Shown here piece after piece: positions 7,171 to 12,611 of a stretch of DNA of 12,611 bases. Both the position numbers and the translations under genes were made by a program. Source of the DNA: Lysobacteraceae bacterium (GTDB taxonomy: Bacteria > Pseudomonadota > Gammaproteobacteria > Xanthomonadales > Xanthomonadaceae); assembly GCA_003449515.1 (NCBI GenBank), contig DMHI01000088.1, forward strand, positions 1 to 12,611, written 5' to 3'. The notes beneath the pieces are model-generated. The model saw only the letters and a list, made by a program, of their open reading frames with translations, ran no database searches and was not told the origin of the DNA. Each line of letters opens with the position of its first letter. Within the stretch, counting starts at the first letter, position 1.

Positions 7171-7198
7171 ATCATACGCCGGTCGATGCCGCCGTCAC
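7171..7198 (-). promoter_or_regulatory. trkA-trkH promoter overlapping the end of the GT4 gene
   Basis: On the minus strand TATGAT (7176-7171) is a near-consensus -10. A partial -35, GTGACG (7198-7193, four of six matches), lies 16 nt upstream. The TGA inside the -10 is also the stop codon of the upstream glycosyltransferase gene (7174-7172). The start site would fall near 7163-7165, leaving a leader of about 25 nt that ends in the GGGGAG ribosome binding site before the GTG. Confidence 0.55.
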
Positions 7199-8212
7199 TC
7201 GGCGCAGGGCGGTATCCAGCACCCGGCGATAGAAGTCCTCGACACGCGGCCGCTGGGCCTCGATGCTGAACTCTCCCATCGCATAGGCCCGGCGCTCAAG
7301 CCCGGAGCCGACGAAGGCGCGCAGCCCCGCGGCCAGCGCCGGCGCATCGCCGGTGGGCACCAGCGGCGTGCCAAAGCGCGGGCCGAGGTGCCGCCCGCCC
7401 TCGGTATCCGTGGCGAGAATCGGCAGGCCGGCGGCCATCGCCTCGAGAAAGACCAGGCCGAACGGCTCGCTGCGCGCCGCCGAGACGAATCCGTCCATCG
7501 CCGCGAGCCAGCCCGCCGGCTCGGTGCTGAAGCCGACGAAGTGCACGCCACGCGGCGCACGCCGGCGCAGACCCTCGAGCGCACTGCCGCCCCCCACCAC
7601 GACCAGTTGTACCCGCTGGTCGAAACCGGCCGCAGCAAAGGCCTCGAGCAGAAGGTCGTGGCCCTTCGAGGGTTCGACGCGCCCAAGCGTGCCGAGCAGG
7701 TGCACGCCGTCGTCGATACCCAGCATCGCCCGCAGCCGCACGCGCGCCCCAACCGCTGCGGCCTGCGCCCGCGTCCAGTTGTCGACATGGACGCGCTGCC
7801 CGGCGAAGTCGGTCGGCAAGGCCTCGAGCTGCGCCGGAGTGATCGCGATCAGACCGTCGAGATGCGCGTGCTGGCGTGGTCGGTAAGCGATGTGCAGGGT
7901 GGCGACGCGCGCCATGCCGGTGACGCCGCGCAGCGCCTTGCAGGCGGCGCTCAAGTGCGCATGCGCCACCTCCGGCCGATGCCGGCGCAGCCAGCGCCGC
8001 GCATGCCACCCGTGCAGCCAGTCGGGCACGGCCACCACGGCGAGACCCGCCGGGACATGCCGCCCCGGTGCATCGGGCCGATCAGCGAGGGCAGCGCGCC
8101 GCAGCAGCAACGTCACGTCATGGCCGACGTCGGCCTGCGCAGCCGCCAGCTCTATCGCATAACGCTCGCTGCCGGCGAAGCGCGAGGTCAACAGCAGATG
8201 GACGATGCGCAT
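7172..8212 (-). CDS. GT4-family (GT-B fold) glycosyltransferase
   Basis: The 346-aa product is a retaining GT-B glycosyltransferase of the GT4 group, cytoplasmic or membrane-associated. The N-terminal acceptor half begins MRIVHLLLTSRFAGSERYAIELA, with the typical Gly-containing loop near residues 10-15. The C-terminal donor half has the GRVEPSKGHDLLLEA block (177-191, R178 and K183 expected at the donor phosphates) and the EX7E motif, E249 and E257 in SEPFGLVFLEAMAAGLP. The ATG at 8212 is preferred because homology begins there; the open frame further upstream runs into the divergent GT2 gene. No Shine-Dalgarno sequence is seen. It is divergent from the GT2 gene across 62 bp, and its stop lies within the trkA promoter. 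With its neighbours it probably works on LPS core or another surface glycan. Donor and acceptor sugars cannot be read from sequence. Confidence 0.88.
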   Translation of the reverse strand: MRIVHLLLTSRFAGSERYAIELAAAQADVGHDVTLLLRRAALADRPDAPGRHVPAGLAVVAVPDWLHGWHARRWLRRHRPEVAHAHLSAACKALRGVTGMARVATLHIAYRPRQHAHLDGLIAITPAQLEALPTDFAGQRVHVDNWTRAQAAAVGARVRLRAMLGIDDGVHLLGTLGRVEPSKGHDLLLEAFAAAGFDQRVQLVVVGGGSALEGLRRRAPRGVHFVGFSTEPAGWLAAMDGFVSAARSEPFGLVFLEAMAAGLPILATDTEGGRHLGPRFGTPLVPTGDAPALAAGLRAFVGSGLERRAYAMGEFSIEAQRPRVEDFYRRVLDTALRRVTAASTGV

Positions 8213-8262
8213 GGGCGTTGGATCGCGCTTGGGGGCGCATGGCGACAGACGTTCGGGGCACC

Positions 8263-8269
8263 TAAGATA
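8263..8269. promoter_or_regulatory. Overlapping, mirrored -10 elements between the GT4 and GT2 genes
   Basis: The near-symmetric CTAAGATAG (8262-8270) gives TAAGAT (8263-8268) on the plus strand and TATCTT (8269-8264) on the minus strand. The plus-strand hexamer ends 6 nt before the GT2 ATG (8275), so that message would be leaderless. The minus-strand hexamer would give the GT4 gene a leader of about 45 nt. Neither has a convincing -35 at 16-18 nt. The plus-strand element is the better supported of the two. Confidence 0.4.
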
Positions 8270-8274
8270 GCCGG

Positions 8275-9057
8275 ATGATCGCTGCGCTGCCCCTCTCCGG
8301 TGTCGTCGTCGCCTGCAATGAAGCCGACCGCATTGAACGCTGCGTCGCCAGCCTGCGTGCCGTCTGCGGCGAGGTCGTGGTGGTCGACTCCGGCTCCGCC
8401 GACGACACCCGCGAGCGCGCCGCAGCCCTCGGCGCCCGCGTCGTCGATCAGCCGTGGCTGGGCTTCGCCCGCCAGAAGAACCACGCCATCGCAACGGCAA
8501 CCTTCCCCTGGGTGCTGCTGCTCGACGCCGACGAGTGGCTGGACGACGACGCCCTCGATGCCCTGCGCGCGCTGGTCGCCTCCGGGCGGCTGGCGAGCGC
8601 GGATGTCGTGACCTTGCGCCGACGCACACGCTTCCTCGGCAGCGTGATGGGCTTCGGCAGCTTCGCCGCCGAACCGGTCGAGCGATTGTTCCGCGCGCAC
8701 TGCCGTCACGAGGAGCTCGCCGTGCACGAGCGCCTCGACACCCGCGGCCAGCGCGTCATCGACGCCGATGTGCGCATCGAGCACGACACCGCCCGCTCCG
8801 AGGCCGAGTACTGGGCGAAGCTGCAGCGCTACGCCGGGCTCTGGGCCGACGAACGCGCCGCGAAGGCCGCGGAGAAGGGGCGCAGGCCGCGGGTCACGCC
8901 GGGTCGCGCCAGCGCCGCGGCGCTGGCCTACCTGCTGAAGAACCTGCTGCTGCGCGGTGGCCTGCTCGACGGGCCGGGCGCCTGGCGCTTCCACGCGCTG
9001 CACGCCCGCTACGCGGGGCTGAAATACCGTCTGCTGCGCCAACGCGGCATGCGCTGA
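8275..9057 (+). CDS. GT2-family glycosyltransferase, WaaE/KdtX-like
   Basis: The 260-aa product matches the small GT2 (GT-A fold) enzymes of the WaaE/KdtX type, which add a sugar, often beta-1,4-glucose, to the heptose region of LPS core at the cytoplasmic face. Visible motifs are the N-terminal SGVVVACNEADRIERC (8-23), the nucleotide-binding VVVVDSGSADDT (34-45), the GFARQKNHA block (63-71), the metal-binding DAD at 84-86 in LLLDADEW, and the VHERL segment (150-154) that marks this subgroup. The length is typical. The ATG at 8275 has no ribosome binding site but sits 6 nt after a -10 hexamer. The gene is alone on the plus strand between two minus-strand glycosyltransferase genes. The assignment to LPS core is inferred from family resemblance; the exact sugar is unknown. 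Confidence 0.88.
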   Translation: MIAALPLSGVVVACNEADRIERCVASLRAVCGEVVVVDSGSADDTRERAAALGARVVDQPWLGFARQKNHAIATATFPWVLLLDADEWLDDDALDALRALVASGRLASADVVTLRRRTRFLGSVMGFGSFAAEPVERLFRAHCRHEELAVHERLDTRGQRVIDADVRIEHDTARSEAEYWAKLQRYAGLWADERAAKAAEKGRRPRVTPGRASAAALAYLLKNLLLRGGLLDGPGAWRFHALHARYAGLKYRLLRQRGMR

Positions 9058-9086
9058 AGGCGCCGCGCCGCGTGCGGGTGCGCCGC

Positions 9087-10823
9087 TCAGCGCGCTCCCG
9101 GCCCCGGATCGGCGGCGGCTTGGCAGCCCTGCAGCGCGTCGGCACCGACCAGCACGAAACTGCGGCGGTTGGCGGTGCCGATCGCCACATTCGACGGGTG
9201 CGCGAAATCGACGCAGCGGTAGCCCACCAGGTCACGGGCAAGCAGGCGCCGCGTGTCCGGCGCGGCGCGCACCCAGGCCACGGCCTGGGCGATCTGGCGC
9301 TGCTGGCAGATCGCGTTGCCGTCATCGGGGCAGAAACCGAACTCGGCGGTGCCGAGGCCGGCCTGCAGCAGGTGCTGCTCCTTCCACGCCAGCAAGCCGA
9401 GTTCACCGCCGGGGGGCAGCGCAGCCTGCGCGCGCTGGACGATGACGCGTGCCGAGTTCTCGTCATCGAGCAGCGGATGCACCACCAAGCCCCAGCCCAG
9501 CCAGAGGGCGCCGAGCAGGGTCGCGCACGAGGCCAGCACACGCTTGCGTCCAAACGCGGCAACGCCGAGCACGCCCAGCGCACCAACCGCGACCAGCATG
9601 ATCCACAGCCACAGCGCTTCCGGCCCGAGGCCGCGCTCGGCGAGGATCCGCGTCTCGAAGCGCGGTTCGGCGAACAATGCGGCAAGCCCACCCAGCAGCA
9701 GCACGGCACCGAGTCCCGCGGTGTAGACCGCGATCGCGGTGCGGAACCCTTTTCGCCGCGAGATCGCGTCGAGAAAGGGTGCCGCCGCCAGTGCGAAGCC
9801 GGGCAACGCCGGCAGGATGTACATGTCGCGCTTGCCGGTGCTGCCGCTGAAGAACGCGATCACCAAGAGGGCCCAGGCCAGCGGCAGCCAGACGCGGGCG
9901 TCCTTCGCGATCCACGCGGCGCGCCACGGCACCACCAGCCAGGCGAAGGCGATCGAGAACGGTGCCCAGAACAGCGCCATCACCTCGAGGAAGTACCAGA
10001 CCGGCTCGTGGTGGTGCCAGGCGTCGGTGTAGCGGGTGATGGTCTGCTTGAACAGGATGTTGTCGAGGTAGGCGCGGTGGTGCGGATCGCCGTCGTACAG
10101 CGCCATCAGCACCATCGGCACCAGCCACACGAAGATCGCCGCGAAGAACAGCCCGATGCCGGCCATCCAGCGCCAGGTGTTGCGCTCGCCGATCGGTGCG
10201 ATGCCGCTCCAGCCCTTCCAGCGCATCAGCGCGAAGGGCAGCAGGGCGAACAACGGCAGGAAGCCCACACCCTTCGTCCACACGCCCACACCGGCGGCGA
10301 TGCAGCCGGCGAAGAACCACCGCCACGCCGGCCCCAGCAGCAGATGCCGCAACAGGCCGTAGAGCGCGAGCGTGGTGAGTCCGATCAGCACCGGATCGAT
10401 CTGCGCACGCTTGGCCTGGTAGACGAAGGCCGGCGCGATAAGGACGGCCGCCGCCGCCCACAAGGCCACCCGCGGACTCCACAACCGTCGCGCGAGGTCC
10501 CAGGTCAGCCACAGCGTGCCCATCGAGGCGACGAGCGAGGGCAGCAGGAAGCTCCAGCGCACCGACCCAATGGCGAGGTAGGACACGCCCAGCAGCCACA
10601 TGAAGAACGGCGGCTTGTCCGGGTAGAGCTCGTGGCCGCGGCGCGGGAACCACCAGTCGCCGCTTTCGACCATCTGCTGCGCCACCAGCACGAAGCGCGG
10701 CTCGTCGGCCGGCCACGGATCGCGCAGGCCGAAGCCGGCACCGATCACCAGCAGCGCGATGGCGAAGAACCACCACGCCTCCCGGCGGTCGGTGGGCGAG
10801 AGCGGGCGCGGGGCGTCGGTCAT
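9087..10823 (-). CDS. ArnT/PMT-like (GT83/GT39) polyprenyl-phosphate-dependent membrane glycosyltransferase
   Basis: The 578-aa product is a GT-C enzyme with about 11-13 hydrophobic segments (the first near 15-32, the last near 429-448) and a periplasmic C-terminal domain (about 450-578). Diagnostic features are the catalytic acidic pair in PADEPRF (D40, E41) in the first periplasmic loop, the YPDKPPFFMWL motif (67-77), and KRDMYILPALPG (331-342). Such enzymes move a sugar from a lipid-phosphate carrier to lipid A or another periplasmic acceptor. E. coli ArnT is about 550 aa, so the length fits. No L-Ara4N synthesis genes are visible nearby, so the sugar need not be aminoarabinose. Four cysteines in the tail (C498, C506, C537, C567) could form disulfides. 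The ATG at 10823 follows rsmB by 47 nt with no clear promoter, so readthrough from fmt-rsmB is likely. Two further frames, antisense and long, are shadows. Confidence 0.87.
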   Translation of the reverse strand: MTDAPRPLSPTDRREAWWFFAIALLVIGAGFGLRDPWPADEPRFVLVAQQMVESGDWWFPRRGHELYPDKPPFFMWLLGVSYLAIGSVRWSFLLPSLVASMGTLWLTWDLARRLWSPRVALWAAAAVLIAPAFVYQAKRAQIDPVLIGLTTLALYGLLRHLLLGPAWRWFFAGCIAAGVGVWTKGVGFLPLFALLPFALMRWKGWSGIAPIGERNTWRWMAGIGLFFAAIFVWLVPMVLMALYDGDPHHRAYLDNILFKQTITRYTDAWHHHEPVWYFLEVMALFWAPFSIAFAWLVVPWRAAWIAKDARVWLPLAWALLVIAFFSGSTGKRDMYILPALPGFALAAAPFLDAISRRKGFRTAIAVYTAGLGAVLLLGGLAALFAEPRFETRILAERGLGPEALWLWIMLVAVGALGVLGVAAFGRKRVLASCATLLGALWLGWGLVVHPLLDDENSARVIVQRAQAALPPGGELGLLAWKEQHLLQAGLGTAEFGFCPDDGNAICQQRQIAQAVAWVRAAPDTRRLLARDLVGYRCVDFAHPSNVAIGTANRRSFVLVGADALQGCQAAADPGPGAR

Positions 10824-10870
10824 CGGCAGGGGCTCGGAAGAGGTGCGGCGGGCTGGCGTGCGGTCGGGCG

Positions 10871-12262
10871 TCAGGGCGCGCGTCGCTCGATCAGAGCGTA
10901 GAAGAAACCATCGCCGCCGTCGTCGCCGGGAAAACGCTGCCGGCCGGCACCGGTATCGATGCCGAAACGGGCCTCGATCGGCACGAGCCGCGCCGTCGAG
11001 TGGCGGGCGAGGAATGCGGCCACCTGGCGATCGTTCTCGTCGCGCAGGGTCGAGCAGGTGGCGTAGAGCAGGCGACCACCGGCAATCAGCAGCGGGAACA
11101 GCGCGTCGAGCAGCCGTGCCTGCGTGGCCATCAGCGCGGTGATGTCGTCGTCGCGGCGATGCGCCTTGATGTCGGGCTGGCGACGCAGGATGCCGGTGGC
11201 CGAGCACGGCGCGTCGAGCAGGATGGCGTCGAAGCCACGCGCGCCAAAGCCGCCGAACGCGGCGAGCGCCGCGGCCGGGTCGGTGGCGTCGGCCACGCGG
11301 GCGTCGAAGCGCGCGGCGGAGGGCTTCAGCGCATCGACCAGCGCACGGACCCGCTCCAACCGCTTCGCATCGACATCGAGCGCGAGCACCTCGCCGGCAT
11401 CGCCCACGGCCGACAGCAGGCCGATGGTCTTGCCGCCGGGCGCGGCACAGGCGTCGAGCACGCGCATGCCCGGAGCGGGTGCCAGCGCCTCGACCGCGAG
11501 TTGCGCGGCGAGGTCCTGGACGTGGAAGGCGCCCTCGTCGAAGCCGGGCAGCACGGCGGGATTCGCGCGTTCGAGCAGGCGCAGGCTGTCGCGTGCGCTG
11601 CCGGGCTCGCTGGCGATTCCGGCGGCAGCGAGGCGCTCGCACAGCGCAGCGCGCGAAACGCCCGGCGCATTCACGCGCAACCACAGCGGTGCTTCGGCGT
11701 TGTTGGCCTCCAGCAGCGCATCGACGCGCTCGGGCCAATCGGCCTCGAAGCGGCGCACCAGCCAATCGGGGTGGCTTGCCCGAATCGCAGGCGAGTCCGC
11801 CCGCGGCCACGGCTCGCGCGTGGCCCGGCGCAGCACCGCGTTGAACAGCCCGGCGAGGCCGTCGCGAGCGAACAGCTTCAGCGCTTCCACCGTGGTGCCG
11901 ACCGCGGCGTGCGGCGCCAAGCCCAGCGCGTCGATCTGCGCCAGACCCACCAGCAGCAGGCGCGCAACCGCACGATCCGTCGCGCGGCCGACCGGCAGCG
12001 GTCGCGCCAGCCAGCGCGACAGTACGAAGGCGTAGCGGCGCTCGTGGCGCAACGCGGCGAAGACGATGGCTTCGAGCAAGCCACGATCGCGCGGGTCGGG
12101 AATCTTTGGCAGTGCCGCCGCGAGCACGGCCTTCAGCGAGCGGCCCTCGTCGAGCACCGCCACCAGCACGCGCGCCGCTTCGGCACGCAGCGCCGCGCCG
12201 CTGCCGACGACGCTGCCACCGCGGCGCACGGCGGCCGACGCGCCGCGCCGAGCAACCCTCAC
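10871..12262 (-). CDS. rsmB: 16S rRNA (cytosine-967-C5)-methyltransferase RsmB
   Basis: RsmB (Sun/Fmu) methylates C967 of 16S rRNA with S-adenosylmethionine. A NusB-like RNA-binding domain covers about residues 25-165. The Rossmann methyltransferase domain follows, with SAM motif DACAAPGGKT at 270-279. The two conserved cysteines are C353 in DAPCSATG (the resolving Cys of motif IV) and C403 in YATCS (the catalytic nucleophile of motif VI); their 50-residue spacing equals that of E. coli C325/C375. I favour the GTG at 12262: it overlaps the fmt stop in the GTGA manner and has a GGAGGA ribosome binding site 4 nt upstream. That gives 463 aa. The in-frame ATG at 12274 would add four residues but has no ribosome binding site and lies within the proposed one. 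fmt-rsmB order is the usual one; trkA, which follows in E. coli, is displaced. Confidence 0.96.
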   Translation of the reverse strand: MRVARRGASAAVRRGGSVVGSGAALRAEAARVLVAVLDEGRSLKAVLAAALPKIPDPRDRGLLEAIVFAALRHERRYAFVLSRWLARPLPVGRATDRAVARLLLVGLAQIDALGLAPHAAVGTTVEALKLFARDGLAGLFNAVLRRATREPWPRADSPAIRASHPDWLVRRFEADWPERVDALLEANNAEAPLWLRVNAPGVSRAALCERLAAAGIASEPGSARDSLRLLERANPAVLPGFDEGAFHVQDLAAQLAVEALAPAPGMRVLDACAAPGGKTIGLLSAVGDAGEVLALDVDAKRLERVRALVDALKPSAARFDARVADATDPAAALAAFGGFGARGFDAILLDAPCSATGILRRQPDIKAHRRDDDITALMATQARLLDALFPLLIAGGRLLYATCSTLRDENDRQVAAFLARHSTARLVPIEARFGIDTGAGRQRFPGDDGGDGFFYALIERRAP

Positions 12263-12611
12263 GGCGTCCTCCATTGCGGCCGGGCGTTGAGGAAGTCGGC
12301 CACCGGCTGCGGCTTGCCGCCCTCGCGCTGTACCTGCGTCAGACACAGCGCGCCCTCACCACAGGCCACGACCAGCCCTTCGCGGCTCCCGGCGATCAGC
12401 GCGCCGGGCGCGTGCCGATCGACGCCGAGCGCGCGCGCCGCCGCCTCGGACAGCGTCACGGCACCATGCACGCGCAGGCGCTCGCCGGCCAGCTCGCATT
12501 CGGCGATCGGCCACGGGTTGAAGGCGCGGATCTTCCTCGCGAGCACGACCGCCGGCTGCGTCCAGTCGAGTTTCGCCTCGGCCTTGTCGAGCTTGTGCGC
12601 GTAGGTCGCGC
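12259..12611 (-). CDS. fmt: Methionyl-tRNA formyltransferase Fmt, C-terminal part
   Basis: The reading frame enters from the right edge and supplies about the last 116 residues of Fmt (usually about 310-315 aa), which formylates initiator Met-tRNA using 10-formyltetrahydrofolate. The visible ATYAHKLDKAEAKLDW segment ends the catalytic domain. LARKIRAFNPWP, the conserved linker to the C-terminal OB-like tRNA-binding domain, follows, then that domain itself to the stop. The start lies outside the window. An internal GTG at 12546 should not be taken as the start, since homology continues past it to the edge. The TGA (12261-12259) overlaps the rsmB GTG start by 4 nt, so the two genes are translationally coupled. 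No defect is visible. Confidence 0.95.
   Translation of the reverse strand, partial: ATYAHKLDKAEAKLDWTQPAVVLARKIRAFNPWPIAECELAGERLRVHGAVTLSEAAARALGVDRHAPGALIAGSREGLVVACGEGALCLTQVQREGGKPQPVADFLNARPQWRTP
12267..12272 (-). promoter_or_regulatory. Ribosome binding site that decides the rsmB start
   Basis: On the minus strand GGAGGA (12272-12267) lies 4 nt before the GTG at 12262 and inside the last codons of fmt. It is the strongest Shine-Dalgarno match I saw in the window. It includes the G of the alternative ATG (12274-12272), so that ATG cannot use it. Confidence 0.7.

Noticed and set aside
5839..7269. A 476-codon plus-strand open frame opposite trkA
   Set aside because: It is a shadow of trkA codon bias, with no plausible protein pattern and no ribosome binding site.
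9058..9086. GGCGC...GCGCC pairing between the convergent GT2 and ArnT-like genes, a possible bidirectional terminator
   Set aside because: The stem is short, there is no T-run on either strand, and GC-rich gaps of this size often contain such pairs.
8454..10901. An 815-codon plus-strand open frame overlapping the GT2 and ArnT-like genes
   Set aside because: Its sequence is Arg/Gln/His-rich low complexity and it is antisense to a clear GT-C membrane protein.
1..12611. Mobile elements, CRISPR arrays, tRNA or rRNA genes, toxin-antitoxin or defence systems
   Set aside because: I looked for transposase or integrase motifs, evenly spaced repeats, CCA-ended cloverleaf patterns and small paired genes and saw none. 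All larger spans are accounted for by recognised genes.

Overview
The window is GC-rich, densely packed chromosomal DNA from a gammaproteobacterium. The best fit is the Xanthomonadales/Lysobacterales: the RpoD N-terminus has the form seen there, with a gammaproteobacterial fmt-rsmB-trkA-trkH gene set and LPS-type envelope genes. This placement is inferred from remembered protein sequences, not from a search. I see no phage, IS, CRISPR, tRNA or rRNA features, and no gene-free stretch longer than about 100 bases.

Layout from left to right. rpoD (minus strand) lies at the left edge and meets an in-frame TAG at the last readable codon. dtd (minus) sits directly upstream of it. A 58-bp divergent region with two perfect palindromes separates dtd from a plus-strand cassette: an HtrB/LpxL-like lipid A acyltransferase, a small YdbS-like PH-domain membrane protein and a large YdbT-like PH-domain membrane protein. 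This cassette converges on, and overlaps by 44 nt, the potassium-uptake pair trkA-trkH (minus). Upstream of trkA are a GT4 glycosyltransferase (minus), a divergent WaaE/KdtX-like GT2 glycosyltransferase (plus), and a convergent ArnT/PMT-like membrane glycosyltransferase (minus). The right end holds rsmB and the C-terminal third of fmt (both minus).

How the genes fit together. fmt and rsmB serve translation (initiator tRNA formylation and 16S rRNA m5C methylation), and dtd serves translation quality control. rpoD encodes the housekeeping sigma factor. TrkA and TrkH form the low-affinity K+ uptake system. The acyltransferase, the three glycosyltransferases and probably the YdbS/YdbT pair concern envelope or lipopolysaccharide building and modification. 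The main structural point is that the fmt-rsmB-trkA neighbourhood known from E. coli is here split by about 3.7 kb of glycosyltransferase genes.

I found no convincing new multi-gene system. The points worth a second look are the premature stop in rpoD at the edge (possibly a contig-end artefact), two genes whose -10 hexamers lie 6-7 nt before the ATG (likely leaderless mRNAs), the palindromes in the dtd/acyltransferase region, the acyltransferase-YdbS-YdbT cassette, and the glycosyltransferase block.
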